Shown: piece after piece, positions 1 to 10,876 of the stretch | How positions within the stretch are numbered: position 1 is the first letter of the stretch | Layout: every line of letters begins with the position of its first letter | DNA from: Cladosporium sp. IMV 00045 | Lineage: Eukaryota; Ascomycota; Dothideomycetes; Cladosporiales; Cladosporiaceae | DNA: 64,000 bases | Direction of reading: 5' to 3' | Assembly: GCA_001931905.2 (NCBI GenBank) | Contig: MSJI02000930.1 | Span: 1 to 64,000 of the forward strand | Translations under genes and position numbers: made by a program | Notes under the pieces: generated by a model | What the model was told of the DNA's origin: nothing | Database searches by the model: none | The model's input: the letters and a program-made list of their open reading frames with translations, nothing else

Positions 1-2469
1 AACAGCCCGGACAGTCTTTTTAGAGAGGCTCGCGACACACTTTACAGGGCCATCGAGATCGGCGATGCCCGCGACGAGCGAGGAAACCCTTTGCGGGAAG
101 AATACTATCTCAGCGAGTCTCCCGGCGAGGCCTTTCTGAAGCACAAAGATCTCGTCAAGCAATTATACACTGCCTCCATTCTCGCAAATTCGCAGTCTCA
201 CGGACATGACGCTCATGCGCGAGACGCCGAGCGGTTCTGGGAGAGTGTGAAACCTCGTGCACAGCTCCTCGCCATCTTGCTAAACCTCCAATCAGTGAGG
301 TCGGATTCTGCGATATGGACAGACTTTATTCAGATCGAAGATTCTGCCCGTGGGTCGCTTGCTGGCCTCGACGACAGTCTACTCCCCCTCGACCAAGACG
401 CACTCCGCGCACGGCTAGGCCCATACGACGGCCGCTTGCCGCATCAATGTGCGAATCTACGTGACGACTTCGTCTCGAGACAGCTGCTGGTGTGTGCTGT
501 CAGAATCGAGGAGAACGTGCAGAAAGACCGATCTGCGTACTCAGACAAAGGGAACCACCTGCCGCTGCTGCGGAAAGTCTTGATCGGGAGTGGCTCGTCT
601 GGGAAAGTGTACCGTGTGAAGGTTGCCCGCGGACATTTTCCCGCTTACGAGGAGAAAGAGCTTGCGATGAAGCAGTTTCCGGGGGATGTGGCCGGTACGA
701 CGTATGCGCGAGAATGGGAGCAATCCAAGAAGCTGCATGGGATTGATCTGCGCCATGCGTCGGTCTTGACGGCATGCGCAGCGCTCAAACTGGAAGTGGG
801 CGCCCTCCTTTTCTTTCCGCTGGCGAGTTTCAACCTCTGGCAGTATTTGAACACGGAAAAACCAGAGGGTCCGGAAAATTACGAGGAAAAGCTGTTGTGG
901 TTGCGACAACTGAGCAGGGTCGCCGGCGCGTTCTCTTTCCTCCACAGCGAAGGCATCCATCATGGCGATGTCAAGTCGGAAAACATCCTAGTAACCAAAC
1001 ATCCAAAGGTACCGCTGGAGCTCAGTATCACGGACTTTGGTATCATGTCCAGCGACGATCAGCAATTCGCTTCTCACGTCCTCGCAAGCTCAGACAAGAC
1101 AACACCAGTCCGTCCAGGCTCGCTCGGGGATGACTGTCACAACCGTGCCCCTGAGTCGGCTGATAGCCAAAGCGCAAGAACTACTAAGAAAGATATCTGG
1201 GGCTTTGGTACTGTGCTATCAGAAGTGCTCGCATGGTTCATTCTGGGCGCCGAGAGTTTGACCAGTTTTGAGCGGAGAAGAGCGCAGGGATTCAAGAATG
1301 ATCAGTATTTCGAGCTCTGTCTTCGCAAAAGACGATTGCCATGGAAAGATGACGCCACGTCGTTCAGGCTTCGGAGAGGCGTTGTCGAATGGTTTGACAC
1401 ACATACGGCCAAACCTCTCGATTTGCACACCCAAGCCCTCCACATTCGCTTCTGGGGCCTTCTCAAACGAATCCTGGTCTGCGCGGAAGACGAACGTATC
1501 GAAGCCGAGGAAATTCGTCAAGAACTTCTCGCTATTACTACCAGTAAGGACATCGAACCAAATCGCGGTAGACGACATTCGAGCCTCTCTTCGTCCAGGA
1601 CCAAGTCGATTCCAATTGCGAGCATGAGCCCTGATCATTCTGTCATTTTGTACGAGAGACTCCTGAAAGCTCACCAAGAAAACGACCATTCCCACAGCAC
1701 CAACCTTGTGGAAAGCAGCGATCTGGACGTTGCCAGCAAGTGTCTAAACTATGCTATCCGGGATCGCAACCTCCCGCTAGTTGGCCAAATTCTCACACGC
1801 TTTGAAAGCGGCGCAAACGTGATCCACCGAGCCGTAGAGTCCCAGAACACAGAGTTCCTTGCGCAGATTACGCCCGAAACTAGACAAAGGTATCCTGCCG
1901 TGTGTCAGGACATGGATCAGCCAGATAGTTCGGGAGAGTACGCCTTGTTGAGAGCGATCGAGAGCCCAAGAGACATCGGGGATTTTGCTGATATTCGACT
2001 GGCTTTGGTCAAACATCTGCTCAGACTGCATGTTGACGTGAACATCTGCGACGCCAACGGTGAGACCCCCTTGCACTACGCCTCCAGGCTGGCGGCGCCC
2101 TCGATTGTCAAAGCACTGCTAGACGCTGGAGCTAGGGTGAACGAGAAAGATCACGGAGACGTCACTCCTCTGCATTTGGTCGCATCGGCCGTGAGCTCGG
2201 ATTACGACCGCGACGCCAAGGCATGTGTACGTGAGTTTCTGGACAACGATGCCGATAAGAAAGCAAGAGATAGCGAGGGCAAGTTTCCCTTGGACTACGC
2301 GCTTCACGCGAAGAGGCTCCCCGAAGCAGAGCGCTGGGCAATCGCCAAGTTGCTTTGCAGGGACACTCTCAAGGAACAGTATGTGTTCGATGTGTTCGAT
2401 CAGCTGCCGCAACTCACGAAACAACGCTGCATTAGTATGTGGGAAGAGTGTAATCAGGTCCCCGCCTGA
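1..2469 (+). CDS. Protein kinase-ankyrin repeat protein, 5' end outside window
   Basis: The reading frame is open from base 1, so the gene is cut by the left edge; the first ATG codons visible are internal. A protein-kinase-like domain lies at roughly bases 570-1500. It has a glycine loop (GSGSSGKVY, about base 590), a VAIK-type lysine (LAMKQF), the catalytic loop HGDVKSEN (about 960), DFG (about 1034) and an APE-like APES (about 1150). In the catalytic loop the usual HRD arginine is glycine, a form (HGD) common in fungal kinases. A linker follows, then two to three ankyrin repeats (bases about 2040-2330; motif GETPLHYAS, then TPLHLV). The family is known in filamentous fungi as Ser/Thr kinases with C-terminal ankyrins. 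The substrate is unknown. The visible part has no intron. Confidence 0.85.
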   Translation, partial: NSPDSLFREARDTLYRAIEIGDARDERGNPLREEYYLSESPGEAFLKHKDLVKQLYTASILANSQSHGHDAHARDAERFWESVKPRAQLLAILLNLQSVRSDSAIWTDFIQIEDSARGSLAGLDDSLLPLDQDALRARLGPYDGRLPHQCANLRDDFVSRQLLVCAVRIEENVQKDRSAYSDKGNHLPLLRKVLIGSGSSGKVYRVKVARGHFPAYEEKELAMKQFPGDVAGTTYAREWEQSKKLHGIDLRHASVLTACAALKLEVGALLFFPLASFNLWQYLNTEKPEGPENYEEKLLWLRQLSRVAGAFSFLHSEGIHHGDVKSENILVTKHPKVPLELSITDFGIMSSDDQQFASHVLASSDKTTPVRPGSLGDDCHNRAPESADSQSARTTKKDIWGFGTVLSEVLAWFILGAESLTSFERRRAQGFKNDQYFELCLRKRRLPWKDDATSFRLRRGVVEWFDTHTAKPLDLHTQALHIRFWGLLKRILVCAEDERIEAEEIRQELLAITTSKDIEPNRGRRHSSLSSSRTKSIPIASMSPDHSVILYERLLKAHQENDHSHSTNLVESSDLDVASKCLNYAIRDRNLPLVGQILTRFESGANVIHRAVESQNTEFLAQITPETRQRYPAVCQDMDQPDSSGEYALLRAIESPRDIGDFADIRLALVKHLLRLHVDVNICDANGETPLHYASRLAAPSIVKALLDAGARVNEKDHGDVTPLHLVASAVSSDYDRDAKACVREFLDNDADKKARDSEGKFPLDYALHAKRLPEAERWAIAKLLCRDTLKEQYVFDVFDQLPQLTKQRCISMWEECNQVPA

Positions 2470-3128
2470 GTTCTCGGGCAGTTTTCTCTTTGCCAAGCTT
2501 GCTGTGCATGCTCCGACGTCTTACGGCGGCCAACTTCTAGGTGTGCTTGCTCTTGGCCAACTACACTCCTTGTGTGCGGTCCACGTCGAATAGAAACTTT
2601 TGTAGATAGATTTGCAAGCGTTGAAGCGTTCCTTGCAACGATATCATCATCACGTGATCGAAGCACATGTGCCATACACTGAACACGGAGTATTCAGAGA
2701 CGGGGTGTTACCTGAACGGCTCGCCGAAATTGCTCGCTCGTACTAATGCGCCTGGGACGGGACAGCGACGAGACCACAATATCAGAGCTGCAGCCGCGCA
2801 GGATCGCCTAGGCACTGCGTTCAAGCGATGCCAGCGAATGCATACATTCAGCTGCAACCCGAAATCCTTTGCTGCGCGATTCGGTCATGCTTGATCGGCG
2901 GAGCGACGACACAGGCTCGCATCGTGCAGATACCATACACCCGTGACAACGGTGATGCACACAGCCACGTTACGGTGAAGTCTCAGCCTCAACTTCGGGG
3001 GGAAACGTTATAGTCAACATCCTAGTTGTTTCCTCTTGACTTGTTATCGGAGCATATCAGTTGCCCTTGAAGCCTGATATCGTCGCTGCACTGGAGTTGC
3101 ACTGGTTTGATTTGATCGCAATCCTAGC
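2470..3128. other. Intergenic, 3' of kinase-ankyrin gene and 5' of transporter
   Basis: About 660 bp with only short shadow reading frames. It should hold the kinase 3' UTR and the promoter and 5' UTR of the transporter that starts at 3129. I see no RNA gene or repeat. Confidence 0.5.
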
Positions 3129-5555
3129 ATGGCTGGGGACCATCTGGCCGGGGATCCTGCATCCGAGAACATAGAACTAGTGAATACCCGTAGCACTGGA
3201 CGTACTCGCATTGATGAACAGAACGGCAACCTGACCTTACCCGCGTCCCGTTTCATAACTGGAGGCCAAACTGCAAAGTAAAGCCCCCGACCAATCCATG
3301 TGTACCAGGCTAATGGAAACCAGGCTACAGAATCCTTTTGTTGATTGGCCATGGTCGGCAGTCGATCGTGCAGCCCAACGCGTGGCGCGCGAGTACCGTC
3401 TGGAAGGTTGGGAAAGGCTTTTCGTCAAAGTATGTACGCACGCCAATACAAACGAGTGTAAGGCCGCTGACAACCCCGTGAGGCGGCGAGAGTTTTGAAA
3501 GATCCAAACCCAGCGACTTGGCCGGTGAGGGTGCCAGATCTCACTCCCGAAGAAAGCAGTGCCTTACAGAACGAAAGTAGCACTGGCTTCTTCCAGCAGC
3601 CGTGGCCGCTACAAAGTACTTTTGCTATGCTGTTCGTGGCCGCTATCGTTCAAGGCTGGAACCAAACCTCCGTCAACAGCGCCAATCTTACCTGGCCCCA
3701 GGGATTAGGCCTTATAGATCAGAACAGCGATGAATACTGCGGCCTCTCCGGGTTCAAACCAGAAACGTGGTGGTACGCTGCTGTGAACGCGGCGCCGTTT
3801 CTGGCAGCTAGTATGTGAGTTCAGCCAACAATTCTTCGCGGCGCCGCAAGACCTGACTCCTCGCAGCTCCTGCTGGTTCTCTGATTGGCTCAATGAGGCC
3901 TTCGCCGGGCGACGAGCTACGATAGCCATCTCGGCGGTCCTGATATTTCTATCGTCGGCCGGGGGCGCGTTCGCCACATCTACCGGGATGCTGCTCGCCT
4001 TCCGAATCTTGCTGGGCGTCGGTATGGGCTGGAAGGCATCCACCGTGCCCGTATTCGCTGCGGAAATCGCCCCTGCTCATCTAAGAGGCAAGTGACTCTT
4101 GGTGACTTTCCAAACGTAGGACTGTGTGCTGACTCATCCCAAGGATCTCTCGTGATGAACTGGCAAGTGTTCGACGCCGTTGGCATTGCTATGGGATCTA
4201 CAGCCAATCTTGTTTTGTCCACCCAAGGTAGGAAAGCAACAAGGCCAATCAGTTGACGAATGCCTAGCTAAATCACAACAGGCACCGCATCCTGGCGTTG
4301 GCAGATCGCATCGTCTTGCCTGCCATCGATAGCGTTGTTCTCATCGATCTTCTCAGCGCGACTGGATTCTCCCAGGTTTCTCATGAAACGCGAAGTATCC
4401 CAGCAGATACGATACGACCAAGAGGTCGATGCAAATGGAGAAGCACCTGGCGCTTTCGCCCAACGTCACTTCCTTCCGCGGTGGTTCTGGTACCTGATCC
4501 ATGCGGACGCAAAGAAGCCATACAAGTCACCGACTTGGACGACACTACTGTCTCTCAAAGGCGAGCCTATCCTGGCGGCCCGCGAGTTGGTTTTCACCCA
4601 CTGCCAGCTGCTCGTTGAGGTACACTCACGAAAAGAACGAGTTGAGAGTACAAGGAACAATACCGACACAGACTTCTCATTGAGCGGCGAGAAGCTCTGG
4701 CTGCGAAGAGCCCGGCGACTTCTGACCAAGCCCGAGATCCTTCGGGAAGTACTGGCCGCTGTGATTGTTATGCTTAGCCAACAGCTTTGTGGCATCAACC
4801 TTCTCATTATTTACTCCTCATCCCTCTTCTGCTCCGCCGGCCGAGCCCCATCCGATGTCGCCTCATCACGAGCGCCTCTGTGGTTCAGCTGGGGCATCGG
4901 CTTGACGAACGTCGTTTTCGCCTTGCCGACCTATTTCCTGATCGACAGACGGGGGAGGAAATGGCTTCTGATGGTCACGCTCCCAGTCCTCGCTTGCCTG
5001 CTCGGCATAGTGTCAGCAGGCTTCAATATTCCCAACGAGCAGCGGGGCCTCAGAAACCCTCTCATCGCCGTCTTCACGTACCTCTTCACGGCGGTCTACT
5101 CCTTCGGCGTGGGGCCGGTGCCGTTCACTTATTCCGCGGAGATATTCCCGCTAGAACAGCGCATCGTAGGCATGTCCCTCGCCGTCTCCGTCAACTTACT
5201 TGGTCTCGGCCTCTTGATTTTCTTCGCGCCGTTCGCCGACGAGCAAGCAACTCTGCTCGCGGCCTTCGCGGGACTGAATGCCCTGGCATTCGTTCTGGTC
5301 TGGCTCTTTGTCCCGGAGGTGGCGGGAGCGGCTATTAGCGACAGCAGCAGCGCCGTGACCCACCTCAACCTCGATCAGCTGTCCCAAATCTTCCGATTGA
5401 AGACGTGGACACACGTACGCTATCAGCTTTCGACTGCTCCTCGAAATTTGTGGATGCAGCTGAGAAGCAAGTTCAATGAGCAAGAGGAGGAGCATTTGAC
5501 TTTTTTCGACTGGGCTGAACGAAAAGAAGCGGATGAGGCTGACCGCACTAGATGA
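3129..5555 (+). CDS. MFS sugar/inositol-type transporter, six exons
   Basis: Joined exons 3129-3277, 3324-3429, 3483-3814, 3867-4087, 4144-4227 and 4282-5555 give 721 codons. The frame is kept throughout and every boundary falls on a GT or GC donor and an AG acceptor. The product matches the fungal inositol/polyol-proton symporter branch of the MFS. It has a long soluble N-terminus with LQNPF and LTPEES, a first membrane helix with VQGWNQ, the loop-2 motif GRR (about base 3907), PAHLRG before intron 4, SWRWQ after intron 5, SPRFLM, QQLCGIN in the second half, DRRGRK, and the late PFTYSAEIFP. It should import sugar or polyol across the plasma membrane; substrate cannot be read from sequence. 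The central loop (about 4400-4680) is longer than usual. The next gene is convergent, 123 bp away. Confidence 0.85.
4088..4143 (+). other. GC-AG intron in the MFS transporter
   Basis: A 56-nt intron starts with GCAAGT and ends in CCCAAG, with a branch-like GCTGAC. Only this junction joins PAHLRG to the following SLVMNWQ exon in frame. The nearby GT at 4092 would put the next exon out of frame. Confidence 0.75.
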
Positions 5556-5678
5556 CTTCGAATGATGATATTCAAATCAGATGCTAATGAGACATCCCAC
5601 AACGCCCAATCGGGCTTCTCGATCCTCAGCGACACTCCGCATCCGTGGGCAATCAGGGGCTCATGACCTTGTCACCTT

Positions 5679-7813
5679 TCAAACCATGGACACCTTGTCC
5701 ATGGTTCCCGCAATCTGCCGTTGACGGCGCTTCCTCGCAAGACTCCATCGCCAGTAGCCCAACGTGACGATAGTGAGGGGCGCTGAGATGGCTATATACA
5801 CCCAGAAATCCGGTGAGACGATAAGCGATTTTGCTTTGCCCTCCAACTCGAAGAATGGCGTGGAGAAAATGGTCTTCGACACCGCATACGTCAGCTCTGA
5901 GACTAGAATCGTGATCAGGAGAGACTTACTGCTACGACGGTGCAAGATAGATACACCAGTGTGATGGCCGTCATGACACGCACGGTTGCGGAGTCATCGA
6001 CGGTCGACTTGGTCAAAGCAAGGATGTTGGTGTTCTGCTGCTGCGCAATTTTTTGGCTTTTGAGATTAAGGATCCTGTCCAGCAGCTGCACTGCTCGCTC
6101 GCATTTGGTGAGCAAAGCTGTCGCATGGTTCGAGCAAGCTGCCAGCTTATTGCGATGGTTCTCAAGCCACTCGATCTCTTCCTCAATTTTTGCTGAGGGT
6201 CCCGTACTGCGTAAGTGAGATGGCCACCGTCGTGAGCATTGCAGCAGGCCTTCACAGAGTCTGACAGCCGCAGCAGCAGCCGTGCTGAGTGGTAACAGCC
6301 TGCTCTCGAAGAAGAATAAGTCCGCCATTTCATCGGGCGAGACGGCGTCGACGTTGAGCAGCCCAACGTTCATCATTTTCATGCACTTCAGTTGGATTAG
6401 CGGTGGAACTGCTATTGTCAGCTTCGGTTCCGACTCACCAGATTTTCGAGTTTCCTCTCGTAGAAATTCATGTAAGATCGCCAGCCGGTCGAATAAGCGC
6501 TCAAGAGCATTCTGTTGACGGCAAAAACATGGCTTGTCGGACCTTCGATGCTGTGGAGGCGTTTGAACCAAGTCGAGAGCGCTGTTTCCCCTGCAGACTC
6601 TGCGATGGGCGACAGCACGATAAATACCGACTTTCCAGTCGACTTGTCCAACTGGTGGTACACTGCACTCTGTCGGATCGACCACGACTCTCCGTCATCT
6701 CGACCGTTTTGTTCTGGGTACTTTAGAACGTACATGTACTCTGAAGAATGGCAATCAGCAAATCATGCTGATGCTTTGTGTCTGCGGGGTCGAATACCAA
6801 AGACCTTTGAGTTCTCCTGCATTATCAAGGGCGCGCAATGCGTTTCCTCGATGTTCGTGATCTTCTGATAGAAGTTGGACATGATGTCGAGGAATTCGGC
6901 ACTGATGTCCAGACGGCTTGTCAAGGCTCCAAGACAGTCTCTGGTCACATTCACTGGCTTGAACGAATGGTTCTGGTGCATGCAACTATCCGAGAGATGG
7001 TCTCGTTAACGCTCGACTAGTTCATTTGGCTATGTTATGGGGCCTACTCACATTAGACAAGAAGTGAGTTCGGGATTGGCGATTTTGTTTGAATCTATGG
7101 CCAGAAGGTGTTCAACGTCTTTGGCGTTGTCAATATCATAGTATTGATACCGACATGCTCCGTTTGAGATCGCTGTCAAGGGTTAACATGCCGACTTGAC
7201 ATATGACATGAAAGACTGACCCGTAGGAGACAAAGTATGCAGTCTTAGACCGCGGGCTTTCATCAAAGGAGCGCAACATCTTTGCCGGGCGAGCGTGTCC
7301 AGAGTACGGTCGATGTTCAACTGGCGGGTGTGAAACATCTTGGCTTGGGAGTGTTGAAATCCACGAAAGGACAGGCGTTACGTTGTACGATACTCACTAC
7401 TCTGTACTTGTGGTCCTTCGAGGGGGTAAGTGGACAGATCAAGCCGCTGTTGATTTTTGGCACCCTCTAAAGTCGATCAGATCAGTTTCGAGGCGCAGTC
7501 TTGTCTGAGGAGTCCATACATGATTTCGTCCTTCAGGCAGATATCGTTAGCCTCTGGCAATGTGGCAATGTGAGGCTGAGTCCGCAGCTTACCTCGCTCA
7601 GTTCCTTGTCCTTGCCACCGGGAATGAGAAAGCTCGTGACGCCTCGTTTGCACTAACCGTACATGCAAACCATCAGCAATCGAGCCTGGGGCTGAAAGAG
7701 GCCAGGTCGTCGTTCCCTACCTCTATGTTGAACTCTTGCTTTCCAAACTTGTTTTCAAGCAGGTCCAGCAACTTTTGCTTGTCTAGGTATTTCGACACGT
7801 ACTGCGTTGACAT
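5679..7813 (-). CDS. Fungal CorA-like membrane protein, ten exons
   Basis: Exons on the minus strand, in gene order: 7721-7813, 7593-7652, 7520-7530, 7398-7464, 7221-7338, 7052-7172, 6798-6985, 6439-6740, 5930-6385, 5679-5873. They sum to 537 codons with consistent phases. The soluble part carries features of the fungal CorA-like family: CRYQYYD, NVTRD, then WSIRQSAVYHQLD. A helical segment precedes NTNILALTKSTVDDSATVRVM, followed by two membrane helices (about bases 5915-5980 and 5715-5790). The first helix ends in TVVATIFSTPFF where true CorA channels have GMN, so magnesium transport should not be assumed. The start is the ATG at 7813; the exon after it reads into an acidic/basic helix. The third exon is only 11 nt. 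The product may be a signalling or anchoring membrane protein; its function is unknown. Confidence 0.75.
7520..7530 (-). other. Inferred 11-nt microexon of the CorA-like gene
   Basis: The exon encodes D-E-I plus two bases of the next codon. It is flanked by a 62-nt intron (branch GCTAAC, acceptor CTGAAG) and a 55-nt intron (donor GTATGG, branch CTGAT, acceptor TTTAGAG). Reading on through the downstream intron meets TGA at 7477-7479. Splicing here restores the frame to the rest of the protein. Confidence 0.55.
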
Positions 7814-8251
7814 CGCTGAGATGTTTGAAGTGAGGGCGTGAATTCAAAGGAAGAGCTTCGACGGGACAAGTAGAACTGTTATGACTTCTGGCATGACACA
7901 TACAAACATGCGCAGACTGTTTGGATCTCTGTCTTTATGCTACAGAGGCGACCGGTGAGCGGCGGGGTAGGTATGCAGCTATGAAGTAGCCCACGCATGT
8001 TGGTTTAGTGAAGTGAAGATCTCGGGAACTCCACCTCATTATTCCACCATCAGCGTCTCGGTGTACTCGGATTACTTTCGTCTCTCCGCGCCACTCATGC
8101 GCATACCCTCAACTTCAGCAAAACGAAGCACCACGGACAGACAGGGAACCTACACGATCGATGATCTCTCAAAATATCGAAAGACAAACTTTTCCAAAAA
8201 CACCTCTCTCCCTCTCGCTCTCTCCCCTTCCCACCAGCGTCCCCCCACCCC
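7814..8251. other. Intergenic, upstream of CorA-like gene
   Basis: About 440 bp holding the promoter of the minus-strand CorA-like gene and the 3' end of the next minus-strand gene. The stretch 8160-8251 is very C/T-rich on the plus strand. No further gene is supported. Confidence 0.4.
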
Positions 8252-9189
8252 TCAACCCCTCGCAACCTCCCTCCTCAACTCCCTTCCCAACACCTCCACC
8301 CTCTCGCCCACCGCCTCCCTCCCCTCCAATCCCCACTCATCCAACACAAGCGCTACAGCGCCCCAAGCCACCGGTCCCCTCTTCCTAAGCGGCAAAGAGA
8401 AAACGAGAGATACATACCTAGCAAGCCTCTCCCCGAGCGGGGAGTAAGCGATATCGATCCCGGAATTCACCGCCGGCTCGCGCAAGCCCAGCGAAACGTA
8501 CTCCGCCCTCTTCTCTGCCGTGAGAGTCGCGTCGCGCGGGTACGCGAGCGTGCGGTCGAGCAGGTGCGGCGCGGGCTGCGGGGCGGGAGGCCAGAGGTGC
8601 GCGCCGTGGCGGGACAGGAAGAGGGCGGCGACTTCGTGCGAGAGTTGGGCGAGGTTGGCGGTCGTGAAGTCTTCTGAATTGAGCGGCAGGAGACGGTTGG
8701 GCGAGGTGGCGAAGTAGACGTCCCAGACTAGTGTGAGCAGGATGGCGCAGCGGCTTTCGCCTGGGTGGATGCGCAGGTCGTTGGTCAGGCTTTGCTGGAG
8801 GGTGGCGATGCTGGTGTCGATTTCATCCTGGGGGTGTTAGTGCGCGGGTTGCTTCGCATGGGTGAGGGTAAAGGGGGTGTTCGTAGATATACCGCTGTGG
8901 CGCTGCTGCTGGTTCTTCCGGTGCAGAGGTATGGTTTTGGCTGGGGTGATGTGACAGGAGAGGCGGTGGGAATATCGAAGCTGCTCTGGCGTTCGGTAGA
9001 TGGCTGTCTCGGCGTGTTGAAGGGCGTCTTCGGCGCATTTCTGGCCCTTTTTTTGTGCTTGGATTTGGTCTTGGGAGTCTTCAGGTAGCCGTGCTGCTTA
9101 AGGTGCGGCTCGAAGAGAAGGAAGAGGACGATGCAAAGAGTGATAGACACGGCAATGGTCATGCCGAGGATGAGCGTGATGATACCCAT
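8252..9189 (-). CDS. Single-pass membrane protein of unknown function
   Basis: Exons 8893-9189 and 8252-8827 join in phase 0 across a 65-nt intron (8828-8892, GTATAT..CCCCAG) to give 290 residues. The start is the ATG at 9189; the frame extends upstream only through TTG codons. A strong membrane helix covers residues 2-27 (MGIITLILGMTIAVSITLCI and on). It is followed by KTKSKHKKR, a positive-inside flank, so the bulk is probably cytosolic. A Ser/Thr/Pro-rich linker leads to a folded-looking C-terminal part (DEIDTSIATLQQ, ILLTLVWDVYFATSP, VAALFLSRHG). A 33-nt GTATGT..CTTAG segment (8385-8417) could be excised in frame, but it is shorter than typical introns and is kept here. I do not recognise the family. 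Confidence 0.6.
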
Positions 9190-9580
9190 AGCGATAGTGG
9201 TAGCTGTTGATATTGAGCTTGTTTGTTTGTTGCCGATAGCGTTAAAGAGGGTGCAATACTCGATAAAACGATGTAGTTGATCGAGTGCGGGAACAGTATG
9301 TAACAACAAGCGCTGTTCAGTGGCAGAAGGATAGTTGTTCGTTATTGCTTGTTGCGAGGTGAAAGTAAGGGGAGAGCAGTCTCTCAGCTGTTGGAAAGGG
9401 CAACTTCATCTGCTGAAAAGGCTAGCACGAGGTCAGGACTTGTCACATGCAGGCAGAAGAATTTGCATTGCATAACAGAAGAGCATACTCGAGCATGTGA
9501 AATGGTCGAAAGCTGGCTTCTGATATGTCGATGGCGGTTGGTATCTGTACTAAAATCACATGCTAAAAACTCGACGAATT
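9190..9580. other. Intergenic
   Basis: About 390 bp between two minus-strand genes. It contains the promoter of the membrane protein and the 3' UTR of VTA1. No other structure is seen. Confidence 0.4.
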
Positions 9581-10876
9581 TCACGCGGCCCCCAAGCTCT
9601 GCAAAGCCACTCTGAGCTCTTGCACAGCGGTTGGCACGTCTTCGAAGTTCAAGGCTGAGATTGCCCACTTCGCGTGCTTCTGCGCTGCCATGACAGATTC
9701 ATCGTCTGTCTTGTACCCACCGGGAAGTGGTCCTGACGACATTGGCGCGGAAGGCTGTGAAGGAGCAGCAGGCGGCGCAGGTGTAAAAGGTGATCGGAGA
9801 GTGGGTGCTTGCGTGGGAGGCTGCAATGGATGTTGTGACGCTGCAGTGTCGGGTCCAGGACGCTCCGGACGGTCGAAAGGTGATGCTGCTTGCTGTGGTG
9901 CAGGCGGCTGCGAGGAGTAGAAGCTCGAAGGGTCTCCTGGAGGCTGGCTTGGCGCAACTGGAGGAACAAGAGGGTCGTTTGTGCTGTCAATGTCCATGTC
10001 AGTGTCCAGCGGTGTGCTGACATCGACGGTTGGAGGTTTGTAGGTAGAAGTGCCAGACGGCACGGAAGGAAAGTAACCCCCTCCAACTGAGCCTGTCCTG
10101 GGATTCGCTGTATTTGCCGATTCGGCTGGTGAGGCCTCAGCTTGGTCCGTAGGAGGCTCGTTGATATTCTGTGCAGGTAGGGTCGGAGGCGCAGACGGCC
10201 CGCCTTGTAGTGTAGACTCTGGACGAGACGGCTGGACGCTGTTTGGCACCGTTTCGGCCGTCGGCGACTTGTACACACCCAAATGTGCTCCACCATCCTT
10301 CGAAGAACCCTCCAACTCCTTGAGTTCAGCTTCGACATCGTCGTCGCCGTCTGCTGCGGCCTTTGCAGGCTCCTCAACCTTTGGGTTTGTCGCATTCGGA
10401 TCTTCTCCCACCTTCAAAGCCTTGGCTATCCTCAAAGCATGAAATTTTGCAAACTTGCTCTTCGCCGCGCATTCCCCCTCCAAAGCACCCCAAATGGCCA
10501 GACCATCCAGAAACGTGGCTGCTGCCTGGAAGGTGTCCGCTGTCGCTCTGGAGACATTGTCCGCTCGCTGAGCACTATCTGCTCGTTCGAATGTCTCGAG
10601 GGCGAATTGTTCCATGTACGCTTTAGCAGCAACATCGTCGACTACGGCATCGTTGGAGGCATTGGCGGATTTGTAGGCCTCGAGCTTGTCCATGAGCTGG
10701 ATGGCGTAAGCCTGGACTTCATCGTCGGTGGTGTGCAACTGCTTGTTGAGGATGATCTGGAGAATGAAGTATTCCAGCCAGTATGAGACGACTGGCTTAT
10801 ATTTCTCGAGCTGGGCAGCTCTGGTCGCAAATCGCTGGACATCTGCCGTCTTGAGCTTCGCCGGGATGGTGGCCAT
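9581..10876 (-). CDS. vta1: Vacuolar protein sorting-associated protein Vta1
   Basis: An intronless 431-residue protein starting at ATG 10876. Residues 1-150 form the N-terminal Vta1/LIP5 tandem-MIT fold (IPAKLKTADVQRFATRAAQL, VSYWLEYFILQ, ALETFERADSAQRAD, TFLDGLAIWG). Residues about 165-385 are a Pro/Ser/acid-rich linker. The last 40 residues are the Vta1 C-terminal dimerisation region that contacts Vps4 (AAQKHAKWAISALNFEDVPTA, shown in part). In the known family Vta1 stimulates the AAA ATPase Vps4 to disassemble ESCRT-III on endosomes during multivesicular body formation. It is divergent from the ER oxidoreductase, sharing a 446-bp upstream region. Length and architecture are normal. Confidence 0.93.
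   Translation of the reverse strand: MATIPAKLKTADVQRFATRAAQLEKYKPVVSYWLEYFILQIILNKQLHTTDDEVQAYAIQLMDKLEAYKSANASNDAVVDDVAAKAYMEQFALETFERADSAQRADNVSRATADTFQAAATFLDGLAIWGALEGECAAKSKFAKFHALRIAKALKVGEDPNATNPKVEEPAKAAADGDDDVEAELKELEGSSKDGGAHLGVYKSPTAETVPNSVQPSRPESTLQGGPSAPPTLPAQNINEPPTDQAEASPAESANTANPRTGSVGGGYFPSVPSGTSTYKPPTVDVSTPLDTDMDIDSTNDPLVPPVAPSQPPGDPSSFYSSQPPAPQQAASPFDRPERPGPDTAASQHPLQPPTQAPTLRSPFTPAPPAAPSQPSAPMSSGPLPGGYKTDDESVMAAQKHAKWAISALNFEDVPTAVQELRVALQSLGAA

Noticed and set aside
7477..7479. In-frame TGA suggesting a CorA-like pseudogene
   Set aside because: A GTATGG..TTTAGAG intron removes it, and the resulting ten-exon model is open and phase-consistent.
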